Assembly: GCA_002359025.1 (NCBI GenBank)
Contig: DEPZ01000022.1
Coordinates: 1-13,326 of the forward strand
Direction: 5' to 3'
Length of the DNA: 13,326 bases
Origin: Erysipelotrichaceae bacterium UBA3379
GTDB taxonomy: Bacteria > Bacillota_I > Bacilli_A > Erysipelotrichales > Coprobacillaceae
Shown one piece after another: positions 1 through 6,158 of this stretch; the first letter of the stretch is position 1, and each line of letters opens with the position of its first letter. The notes beneath the pieces are model-generated. The model was not told where the DNA came from, did not search any database, and was given only the letters and a program-made list of their open reading frames with translations. The position numbers and the translations under genes are program-made.

Positions 1-23
1 AGGAATGTATACGGGAGATAAAT

Positions 24-998
24 ATGAAGAAAAGACAGTTGGGTAAAACAAATATGTATGTAAATCCAGTAGGGCTAGGATGCATGGGATTTTCTCATGC
101 ATATGGTCCTGCAATGGATAGAGATGAAGCAATAAAAACAATTCGAGAAGCATTTGATCTAGGATATGACTTTTATGATACAGCACAATGTTATACAGGA
201 GAAAATGAAGATGGAACTTTGTCATCTAATGAAGAAGATGTAGGAGAAGCTTTAAAAGATGTAAGAGATCAAGTGGTTATTGCGACAAAGTTTGGTGTTA
301 CACATAAAGGAGATCATCTAGAATTTGATTCATCACCAGAAACAATCAGAAAATCATTAGAAGAATCTTTACAAAAGCTTCAAACTGATTACATTGATTT
401 ATATTATCAACACCGAATTGATCCTAAAGTAGAACCTGAAGTTGTTGCTGGTGTGATGAAAGAACTTATAGCAGAAGGTAAGATTAAAGCATGGGGTATT
501 TCAGAAACAGATGAAGAATATTTAAGAAGAGCGCATGCTGTGTGTCCAGTAACTGCTATTCAAAATAGATATTCAATGATGGCAAGATGGCATGAAAATT
601 TATTTGATGTATGTGAAGAATTAGGAATCACATATGTTGCTTTTTCACCTATAGCAAATGGATTGTTATCTGGTGCTTTCACTAATCATTCATCTTTTGA
701 TAAAGGTGATTTTAGAAATACAATGCCTCAATACCAAGAAGAAGGTTATAAAAAAGCTAAGAAATTATTGGATTATCTTGATGTTTTAGCCAAAAAGAAA
801 CATTGTACAATGGCTCAATTAAGTATGGCTTGGATGATTTGTAAAAAAGATTTTATTATACCTATCCCAGGAAGTAGAAAACTATCTCGTATTGAAGAAA
901 ACTTTCATGCAAGTGATTTCCAATTGTCAAAAGAAGAAATCAAAGACATTGATGCTTTATTAGATACAATGGATTTTGATGTGTTTGGTGGTCATTAA
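24..998 (+). CDS. Aldo/keto reductase
   Basis: This is a predicted cytosolic NAD(P)H-dependent oxidoreductase that interconverts carbonyls and alcohols; the substrate cannot be told from sequence. At 324 residues it has normal length for the (beta/alpha)8 aldo/keto reductase family. The catalytic tetrad is visible as D52 and Y57 (DTAQCY), K89 (ATKFG) and H130 (YYQHR). The N-terminal GLGCMGFSHAYG segment is typical of the bacterial YhdN/AKR13-like branch. The PIPGSRK segment near residue 280 matches the C-terminal part that binds the cofactor phosphate. The ATG at 24 follows a GGGAG ribosome site. The gene points the same way as two flavin/iron-sulfur genes downstream, but a 145-nt gap separates them and no terminator was seen, so co-transcription is open. 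Confidence 0.95.
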   Translation: MKKRQLGKTNMYVNPVGLGCMGFSHAYGPAMDRDEAIKTIREAFDLGYDFYDTAQCYTGENEDGTLSSNEEDVGEALKDVRDQVVIATKFGVTHKGDHLEFDSSPETIRKSLEESLQKLQTDYIDLYYQHRIDPKVEPEVVAGVMKELIAEGKIKAWGISETDEEYLRRAHAVCPVTAIQNRYSMMARWHENLFDVCEELGITYVAFSPIANGLLSGAFTNHSSFDKGDFRNTMPQYQEEGYKKAKKLLDYLDVLAKKKHCTMAQLSMAWMICKKDFIIPIPGSRKLSRIEENFHASDFQLSKEEIKDIDALLDTMDFDVFGGH

Positions 999-1000
999 GA

Positions 1001-1120
1001 TTTATACGTCTTATAAACACTGTATGTAAATTAAAAAAATGAAAGAAAGGAGAAACGGTGACTTTTAAAAAGGCAAATCAACTTATTATCTTTTATTAGA
1101 TGATTTATTTGTCTTATAAA
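1001..1120 (+). repeat. Two copies of a 17-nt near-palindromic motif
   Basis: TTTATACGTCTTATAAA at 1001-1017 and TTTATTTGTCTTATAAA at 1104-1120 agree at 15 of 17 positions and lie about 103 nt apart in the gap before the EFR1-type gene. The first copy is an inverted repeat (TTTATA-N5-TATAAA). They could be paired operator sites or chance AT-rich similarity. No matching regulator is known from the window. Confidence 0.35.
1058..1099 (+). CDS. Possible 13-codon leader ORF
   Basis: A GTG at 1058 sits 5 nt after a good ribosome site (AAAGGAG, 1046-1052) and opens a 13-codon frame ending in TAG at 1097-1099. The following gene at 1144 has only a weak purine-rich site, so a translated leader is conceivable. 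The peptide (VTFKKANQLIIFY) has no recognisable motif. It may equally be the start of a deleted gene or chance. Confidence 0.2.
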   Translation: MTFKKANQLIIFY

Positions 1121-1143
1121 AGTGACATCACGAAAAGAAGAGT

Positions 1144-1902
1144 ATGCTATTTTATTTTACAGCAACTGGAAATAGTTTATATGTTGCTAGAAAGATAGAA
1201 AATCATCTTTTGAGTATTCCCCAAGAATTAAAAAAAGAAAAATTAGATTATCATAGTGAAACAATTGGAATTGTCTCTCCTATATTTGCCGGAGAACTCC
1301 CTCAAACTGTGAGAAAGTTTATTGAAAAAGCTCGTTTTCATACGCCTTACTTTTATATGGTGTTGACATATGGAAGTGATGATACTGTTGCAGCAAAATG
1401 GAGTTTTGATTTTTGTAAACAAAATGGTATTCATGTTGATTATATTCAAACTATACAAATGGTAGACAATTATCTTCCTTCTTTTGATATGTCAAAACAA
1501 GTTGCTATGGATAAGCATGTTGAAGAACAAATCCAACAAGTCATTAATCAATTGAATAAAAAAGTATCCTATATTCCTGAACCAACTCCAGAAGGACAAG
1601 AATTGTATCAAGCCGTTTCTTTAAGATTTGCAAAGCATCCAGAACTGAATAATGGTGAATCTATTATTATGAGTGATAGATGTGTTGGCTGTCTTATTTG
1701 TAAGCAAGTGTGTCCAACTGGAAATATTATCATAAAGGATGGAAAGGCAATCAGATTAAATAAGGAATGTGATTTTTGTTTGGCATGTGTTCAAAACTGC
1801 CCATTTCATGCAATTGATTTAAAAGTTGATAAAAATCCAAAAGAAAGATATAGACATCCTGGTGTTTCACTAAAAGATATTGTAGAATCAAATCATCAAT
1901 AA
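1144..1902 (+). CDS. EFR1-type flavodoxin-ferredoxin fusion protein
   Basis: This is a 252-residue cytosolic electron-transfer protein. The N-terminus (FTATGNSLYVARKI, from residue 5) is a flavodoxin-like FMN phosphate-binding loop, and the first 130 or so residues look like a flavodoxin domain. The C-terminal third carries two [4Fe-4S] motifs of the CxxCxxCxxxCP type: C180, C183, C186, C190 and C209, C212, C215, C219. This order matches the EFR1 ferredoxin family common in anaerobic Firmicutes. Its partners are unknown; a role in moving electrons between ferredoxin and flavin enzymes is inferred. The first ATG after an in-frame TGA (1123-1125) was chosen; the ribosome site is weak (GAAGAG). 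It lies 15 nt before an iron-sulfur flavoprotein gene and is very likely co-transcribed with it. Confidence 0.92.
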   Translation: MLFYFTATGNSLYVARKIENHLLSIPQELKKEKLDYHSETIGIVSPIFAGELPQTVRKFIEKARFHTPYFYMVLTYGSDDTVAAKWSFDFCKQNGIHVDYIQTIQMVDNYLPSFDMSKQVAMDKHVEEQIQQVINQLNKKVSYIPEPTPEGQELYQAVSLRFAKHPELNNGESIIMSDRCVGCLICKQVCPTGNIIIKDGKAIRLNKECDFCLACVQNCPFHAIDLKVDKNPKERYRHPGVSLKDIVESNHQ

Positions 1903-1917
1903 TAGGAGGAAGAGTAT

Positions 1918-2538
1918 ATGAAAGTATTAATGATTAATGGAAGTCCTCATCTCAATGGGAATACTTCTATAGCTTTAAAAGAAATGGTCAAAATTTTTGA
2001 ACAAGAAAATATTGAAACTGAAATTGTTCATATAGGTCATAAAAATATTAGAGGATGTATTGCATGTATGAACTGTAAAAATGGATTGGGTAAATGTGTA
2101 TTTAATGATGAAGTGAATGAAATAGCTAAAAAGTTTGAAGAATGTGATGGCTTAGTTGTTGGAACACCGGTTTATTATGCTTCAGCAAATGCAACATTAA
2201 TTGCATTTTTAACAAGACTTTTCTATAGTACATCTTTTGATAAGACAATGAAGGTTGGAGCAAGTGTTATTGTAGCAAGAAGAGGTGGTATTTCTTCAAC
2301 ATATGATGAAATCAATAAATTCTTTGCGATTTCTGGTATGCCTATTGCTTCATCACAATATTGGAATTCTATTCATGGAAGAGAACCAGGTGAAGCATTG
2401 CAAGATGAAGAAGGTTTACAAACAATGCGTGTTCTTGCAAGAAATATGTCATTTTTGATAAAGGCTATTCATGATGCTAAAGAAAAATACGGATTACCTG
2501 AAAAAGAACAATTTATCAGAACAAATTTTATTCGATAA
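1918..2538 (+). CDS. Iron-sulfur flavoprotein / NAD(P)H-dependent FMN reductase family
   Basis: This 206-residue protein is a flavodoxin-fold oxidoreductase. The start MKVLMINGSPHLNGNTS is the FMN-binding loop of the COG0655 family. Residues 47-60 hold C47, C50, C53 and C60, spaced Cx2Cx2Cx6C, which matches the compact [4Fe-4S] motif of iron-sulfur flavoproteins (Cx2Cx2Cx4-7C). GTPVYYASANATL near residue 81 is the second flavin-contact segment. Such proteins take electrons from ferredoxin or NAD(P)H and can reduce quinones, peroxide or oxygen; which applies here is unknown. A strong ribosome site (AGGAGGA) precedes the ATG, only 15 nt after the EFR1-type gene, so the two probably work as a pair. 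A terminator follows directly. Confidence 0.9.
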   Translation: MKVLMINGSPHLNGNTSIALKEMVKIFEQENIETEIVHIGHKNIRGCIACMNCKNGLGKCVFNDEVNEIAKKFEECDGLVVGTPVYYASANATLIAFLTRLFYSTSFDKTMKVGASVIVARRGGISSTYDEINKFFAISGMPIASSQYWNSIHGREPGEALQDEEGLQTMRVLARNMSFLIKAIHDAKEKYGLPEKEQFIRTNFIR

Positions 2539-2545
2539 AAATTCT

Positions 2546-2575
2546 AAAAAGAAGATCTTAGCTATCTTCTTTTTT
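2546..2575 (+). terminator. Rho-independent terminator after the redox genes
   Basis: The stem AAAAAGAAGAT (2546-2556) pairs perfectly with ATCTTCTTTTT (2564-2574) around a 7-nt loop and runs into T residues. It closes the EFR1/iron-sulfur flavoprotein unit 8 nt after its stop codon. Confidence 0.8.
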
Positions 2576-2601
2576 ATATCCTAGAAGATGTTATGATATG
2601 T

Positions 2602-2632
2602 GTTTATAAAATAAACTATGCAGATATTGCAT
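2602..2632 (+). promoter_or_regulatory. Two adjacent inverted repeats before the esterase
   Basis: GTTTAT-AAA-ATAAAC (2602-2616) is followed at once by ATGCA-GATAT-TGCAT (2618-2632). Both lie in the 98-nt gap before the esterase pseudogene, where a promoter and operator would be expected, but no convincing -35/-10 pair was found. In such AT-rich DNA short dyads can occur by chance. Confidence 0.25.
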
Positions 2633-2673
2633 ATTCTTTTTATCATCTAAAAATAAGAAAAGAGGTTTTCATC

Positions 2674-3657
2674 ATGAAAAAGAAAATATTATTATTGATT
2701 ATCTTATCTTTGGGTCTTAGTGGTTGTACAAAAATGACACAAGAATCTTATGAAAGTAGAGATATCAATCATACTGTATCAAGTCTAGAAGTTATACCTG
2801 ATGAATATAAATTATCAGCAAAACAAGCCGGAGTATTAGAGAAGTTGGATTATTCCACTTATGAATCATTTACATATGAAGAGAAAACGCGAGTTATAGA
2901 AAAAAGTGCCTATGTTTATTTACCTTATGGATATCATCAACAAACAAAGTATAATATATTTTATTTAATGCATGGTGGCTGGAGTAATGAAACATCTTTA
3001 TTAGGTACACCTGAAAATCCCTCTTCATTTAAAAATATACTCGATCATGCTATTATGGATAACAAAATTGATCCACTCATTATTGTATGTCCTACATATA
3101 ATAATACCAGCTCACAAGATAGTAGTGATTATTCTTTAGCGTTACAATTAACGAATCAATATCATAATGAGCTTGTGAATGATTTGATTCCTGCGGTTGA
3201 AAATCAATATAGTACTTATGCAAATGATACATCTTTTAGTGGGCTACAGGCTTCTAGAGACCATAGAGCATTTGGTGGGTTTTCTATGGGGTCTGTTGCC
3301 ACATGGCATACATTTGAGTATTGTTTGGATTATTTTAGATATTTCATACCAATGAGTGGAAGTTTTACTTCTGATGGAAGTTATTTTGATTCAGTAGTAA
3401 AGAAGTCTGGATACGATTGGAATGATTTCTTTATTTATTCATTTTCAGGAACTGATGATTTTGCTTATGGTTCTTTAAAATCATAGATAGAGTCAATGAA
3501 GAATTTGGAAGATGGAAGTTTTCGATATGTTGATAATGAAAGAGAAGGTAATTTGTATTTTCAAGTTAAACAAGGAGGAGTGTATGATTCTGAAAATGCC
3601 AACCAGTATACTTATAATGCTCTAGCATGGCTTTTTAAAGATGGTGTAAATGACTAA
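2674..3657 (+). pseudogene. Lipoprotein alpha/beta-hydrolase esterase, interrupted by TAG
   Basis: The intact gene would encode a secreted lipid-anchored esterase of the feruloyl/acetyl-esterase (esterase D-like) family, about 327 residues. ATG 2674 is chosen over the longer frame because an AAGAAAAGAGG site precedes it and it opens a lipoprotein signal (MKKKILLLIILSLGLSGC, lipobox LSGC). YLPYGY and MHGGWS mark the family core, GGFSMGS is the nucleophile elbow with the catalytic Ser, and SGTDD holds the likely acid Asp. The frame stops at TAG 3484-3486, yet continues in the same frame with good family similarity (IESMKNL to NALAWLFKDG) to TAA 3655-3657. Restoring CAG (Gln) at the stop would fit the family pattern. 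The expected catalytic His in the GGVHD motif is TAT (Tyr) at 3583-3585, so even readthrough would probably give an inactive enzyme. Confidence 0.82.
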
Positions 3658-3725
3658 AATATCATAATTATTTTGTATCTTTTATGCTGTATCAATAACT
3701 GATAAATAGTTGTAGGCAAAATGGG

Positions 3726-3754
3726 TTGAAAAGTGAATAGGATTATGCTATGAT
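3726..3754 (+). promoter_or_regulatory. Promoter of the XRE-type regulator gene
   Basis: TTGAAA (3726-3731) and TATGAT (3749-3754) are 17 nt apart, with an extended TGC just before the -10 box. Transcription would begin near 3761, giving a leader of about 73 nt before the regulator's ATG. Confidence 0.65.
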
Positions 3755-3768
3755 GTGAAAAAAGTTTG

Positions 3769-3816
3769 AAATGAAATAAATATGCATGACAAGGCAATTT
3801 ATTTCATTTTTCTTTT
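3769..3816 (+). terminator. Terminator-like hairpin in the regulator leader
   Basis: AAATGAAATAAAT (3769-3781) pairs perfectly over 13 bp with 3797-3809 around a 15-nt loop, then a T-rich run (TTTTTCTTTT). It starts about 8 nt after the predicted transcription start, so it is either an attenuator of the downstream gene or the end of a very short RNA. It could also end transcription arriving from the esterase pseudogene. Confidence 0.6.
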
Positions 3817-3833
3817 AGAGAAAGGGTGAAAAA

Positions 3834-4112
3834 ATGTATCCTGTAATTAATACTGAATTAACTGGTCGAAAGATCAAAGAATTGATGGATTTATATCATC
3901 TTGTTCCTAGAGATATTCAAGATTATTTATCTTTATCATGTGTGCAAACTGTTTATCGTTGGTTGGATGGGAAAAATATACCGAGTATTGATCATTTGTA
4001 TGCGTTAAGTGAACTTTTTCATGTGAGTATAGATGAAATAGTACAAGGAAATAAAAATGAGTATAGACATATCATTAAAGAATATAGCACACATTATTGT
4101 TTTTATCATTGA
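3834..4112 (+). CDS. Small XRE-family DNA-binding protein
   Basis: This 92-residue protein is a probable transcription regulator. Residues about 8-70 form a helix-turn-helix of the XRE/Cro-CI type: GRKIKELMDLYHLVPRDIQDYL, then VQTVYRWLDGKNIPSIDHLYALSELFHVSIDEIV, which is the usual recognition helix followed by the 'P-S-L-L-L-F-V-D-I-L' pattern of the family. No ligand or dimer domain follows; the tail (residues 71-92) is short and rich in aromatic residues. The start follows a GAAAGGG site. It has its own promoter and a terminator-like leader hairpin, and its stop codon lies inside the next terminator. Targets are unknown; the neighbours on both sides look damaged, so it may be a leftover regulator or regulate itself. 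Confidence 0.82.
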   Translation: MYPVINTELTGRKIKELMDLYHLVPRDIQDYLSLSCVQTVYRWLDGKNIPSIDHLYALSELFHVSIDEIVQGNKNEYRHIIKEYSTHYCFYH

Positions 4113-4136
4113 ATTTGTAATTCAATGATTTTTTTT
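4105..4136 (+). terminator. Terminator overlapping the regulator stop codon
   Basis: ATCATTGAATT (4105-4115) pairs perfectly over 11 bp with AATTCAATGAT (4119-4129), with a 3-nt loop and a run of eight T (4129-4136). The left arm includes the last coding codon and the TGA stop (4110-4112) of the XRE gene. Confidence 0.88.
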
Positions 4137-4156
4137 CTAGATATGTTAAGCTATAG

Positions 4157-4333
4157 GTGTCCAACAAGAAAAGGAAGAAATTTATCTATAAGAATGATTG
4201 ATTTCAATTATTCTTAATAGTTGTATTGGAATTTACGGTGCTGATTGGTATGAAATCAATGATTTGTAAGTTTTTAGTAGCTAAGGCATTTATGGATTTG
4301 TATGTACATCATTTCTTTGAAGTGATAAAATAA
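4157..4333 (+). pseudogene. Possible remnant of a small membrane-protein gene
   Basis: One frame from GTG 4157 to TAA 4331 is open except for a TGA at 4199-4201. Before it the peptide is basic (VSNKKRKKFIYKND); after it comes a hydrophobic segment (FQLFLIVVLEFTVLIG) and then an amphipathic tail. A basic start followed by a membrane helix is a believable small protein if TGA replaced TGG (Trp). There is no clear ribosome site and no family is recognised. TGA is used as a normal stop elsewhere (4110), so recoding is unlikely. Chance is a real alternative. Confidence 0.25.
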
Positions 4334-4357
4334 GTTAAGTATAAGGGAGGATATTTT

Positions 4358-5374
4358 ATGGATTATAATGATGTACTAAAAAATGCAAGGACATGTATTG
4401 GAGATTATTGTAAAGCATGCATAGAATGTAATGGGAAAGTATGCAAGAATCAAATGCCTGGTCCTGGTGCCAAAGGAATTGGTGATGTTGCTATTAGAAA
4501 TTATGATAAATGGAAAGAAATCAGAGTTAATATGGATACTTTGACTGAACATAAAGATGTTGATATGAGTGTCAATCTTTTTGGAAAAACTTTTCAATAT
4601 CCTTTTTTTGCTGGACCAATAGGAGCAGTAAAACTACATTATGGGGATAAATATGATGATGTTTCTTATAATAAGATTTTGGTTTCTGCATGTGCAAAAT
4701 ATGGTATTGCTGCATTTACTGGTGATGGTGTTGATGCACGTGTTATGGAAGGTGCTTGTCAAGCTATCAAAGAAACTGATGGTATTGGCATTCCAACAGT
4801 CAAGCCATGGAATTTGGAAACAGTTCAAGATAAATTGAAGTTGGTACACGATTCAAACGCTTTTGCAGTAGCAATGGATATTGATGCTGCAGGGTTACCG
4901 TTTTTAAAGAATATGAATCCTCCGGCAGGAAGTAAATCTGTAGAGGAGTTAAAGGAAATTGTTGAAAGTACACATCTTCCATTTATTGTAAAGGGTGTTA
5001 TGACTGTTCAAGGTGCTTTAAAAGCCAAACAAGCAGGTGCAAGTGCTATTATTGTTTCTAATCATGGTGGTAGAGTATTAGATCAATGTCCATCTACTGC
5101 TGAAGTATTAGCTGAAATTGTTGATGCGGTTAACGGTAGCATGACTGTTTTGGTAGATGGTGGTATAAGAAGCGGGTTGGATATTTTCAAAGCTCTTGCA
5201 TTAGGTGCAGATGGTGTTGTTATTGCACGTCCATTTGTTGTATCGGTTTATGGTGGTGAAGAAGTTGGAGTAGAAGTTTATATTCAAAAATTGGCAACTG
5301 AGTTGAAGGAAACAATGGAAATGTGTGGTGCTTATTCAATTCAAGATATTACAAGAGATATGATTCGTTGTTAA
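4358..5374 (+). CDS. FMN-dependent alpha-hydroxy-acid oxidase/dehydrogenase, Cys-rich N-terminus
   Basis: This 338-residue TIM-barrel flavoenzyme belongs to the lactate/glycolate oxidase family, which oxidises 2-hydroxy acids to 2-oxo acids. K212 (FIVKG), H236 and R239 (SNHGGR) match the flavin and catalytic residues, and VLVDGGIRSGLDIFKALALG with ADGVVIARP is the FMN phosphate site. The usual substrate-site Tyr and Arg segments are not evident: GDGVDARV and MDIDAAGLPFLKN stand in their place, so lactate should not be assumed. Residues 13-29 carry C13, C18, C21, C24 and C29, with Cx2Cx2Cx4C at 18-29, a spacing able to hold an iron-sulfur cluster; related clostridial proteins have a similar cysteine start. 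The start follows AAGGGAGG. It lies upstream of a small helical protein gene. Confidence 0.88.
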   Translation: MDYNDVLKNARTCIGDYCKACIECNGKVCKNQMPGPGAKGIGDVAIRNYDKWKEIRVNMDTLTEHKDVDMSVNLFGKTFQYPFFAGPIGAVKLHYGDKYDDVSYNKILVSACAKYGIAAFTGDGVDARVMEGACQAIKETDGIGIPTVKPWNLETVQDKLKLVHDSNAFAVAMDIDAAGLPFLKNMNPPAGSKSVEELKEIVESTHLPFIVKGVMTVQGALKAKQAGASAIIVSNHGGRVLDQCPSTAEVLAEIVDAVNGSMTVLVDGGIRSGLDIFKALALGADGVVIARPFVVSVYGGEEVGVEVYIQKLATELKETMEMCGAYSIQDITRDMIRC

Positions 5375-5430
5375 TATAAAAGCATAATACTTCGAAATAT
5401 GTTGAGAATAATGATTTAAGGAGCTATAAA

Positions 5431-5775
5431 ATGAAAAATTATAAAAGTGTAAAAGAAGTATTAAATGAGTCTTATATAGAATTAACACAACATGTTGTTC
5501 ATGATTTAAAACATACAAATGAACAATATCAAAAACTAGCAAAGCGTAAAAAGGAACTTGTTGAGAGGTATCCTAAAATTATTGAGATAGAATATACTCA
5601 TCATGATATTTATTTGAATAAAGAAGAAGTGGAGGCTATGTTCGAATATCAATCACTTCAAGAGTCACAGCGAATCATGGAGGAAGAAGAGATGTATTAT
5701 AAAGGTATGAAAGATTGTTTTGAATATATGGTTAATATTTTAAAGTTAGATATACATAAAGATAACTTTCATTAG
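5431..5775 (+). CDS. Small helical protein of unknown function
   Basis: This 114-residue protein was not recognised. It is highly charged and almost wholly helical in appearance: residues 1-50 (VKEVLNESYIELTQHVVHDL and on to KKELVERYP) suggest one amphipathic or coiled-coil hairpin, and residues 62-105 a second, with an EEEE stretch near residue 84. There is no signal peptide, membrane segment or metal motif. A good ribosome site (AAGGAGC) precedes the ATG, 56 nt after the oxidase gene with no terminator between, so the two are probably co-transcribed. A terminator follows about 95 nt later. A scaffold or regulatory partner role is only a guess. Confidence 0.75.
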   Translation: MKNYKSVKEVLNESYIELTQHVVHDLKHTNEQYQKLAKRKKELVERYPKIIEIEYTHHDIYLNKEEVEAMFEYQSLQESQRIMEEEEMYYKGMKDCFEYMVNILKLDIHKDNFH

Positions 5776-5868
5776 ATAAATGATTTAAGCAAGAAACATC
5801 TATCAAGATTGTAGCAAATATATCCTACGATTGACTTATTATGAAATATTTATAACTTATAGTGAATG

Positions 5869-5894
5869 AAGAACTACAGAAGTAGTTCTTTTTT
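5869..5894 (+). terminator. Rho-independent terminator
   Basis: AAGAACTAC (5869-5877) pairs over 9 bp with GTAGTTCTT (5882-5890), with an AGAA tetraloop and a T run to 5894. It ends the oxidase/helical-protein unit. Confidence 0.88.
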
Positions 5895-6158
5895 GGTTAT
5901 AGTATAAAAGTATAATATAAAAGTATTGCTATTGTTTAAAAGATGTAGTAAAGTGTCTATATACTGATAAAAATATTGATTATATGAATACTTTTAATGA
6001 ATTGCTGTTAGAAATATTATATAAATCTAAAAAAGATAAGGAATGAAAAAAATCAGTAAATATAACCAAAGAGGTGATGAGAAAGAAATAAAAAATAAAT
6101 GAAACGGGGATATATATTGAGGGATTAAATATATAAATCATGAGGTAGGTGGTGTAAG
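5895..6158 (+). other. Intergenic stretch before the diguanylate cyclase
   Basis: Together with 5776-5868 this is a 383-nt stretch with no convincing gene. It holds a tandem repeat (TATAAAAGTAT at 5903-5913 and 5916-5926) and a 41-codon frame at 5921-6046 without a proper start, ending in MNTFNELLLEILYKSKKDKE, which has protein-like composition and could be a gene remnant. No clear promoter for the cyclase gene was found. The cyclase ribosome site is a GAGGT/GGTGG-type purine run at about 6142-6153. Confidence 0.4.

Noticed and set aside
3484..3486. TAG read as an amino acid (recoding) in the esterase
   Set aside because: No recoding signal was seen, and the catalytic His is also changed, which favours simple decay.
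4199..4201. TGA decoded as tryptophan, as in mycoplasmas
   Set aside because: TGA serves as the stop of the XRE gene (4110-4112) and conserved genes in the window use TGG for Trp.
4317..4345. Promoter TTGAAG-N17-TATAAG before the oxidase gene
   Set aside because: The start would fall about 6 nt before the ATG, inside or past the ribosome site, which would leave no usable leader.
4634..4849. Overlapping open frames on both strands inside the alpha-hydroxy-acid oxidase gene
   Set aside because: They are shadows of a clearly conserved enzyme, with biased composition and no start signals.
5903..5926. Tandem TATAAAAGTAT pair as a CRISPR or iteron array
   Set aside because: There are only two copies, with a 2-nt spacing, in very AT-rich DNA. 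No cas, rep or further repeats are nearby.
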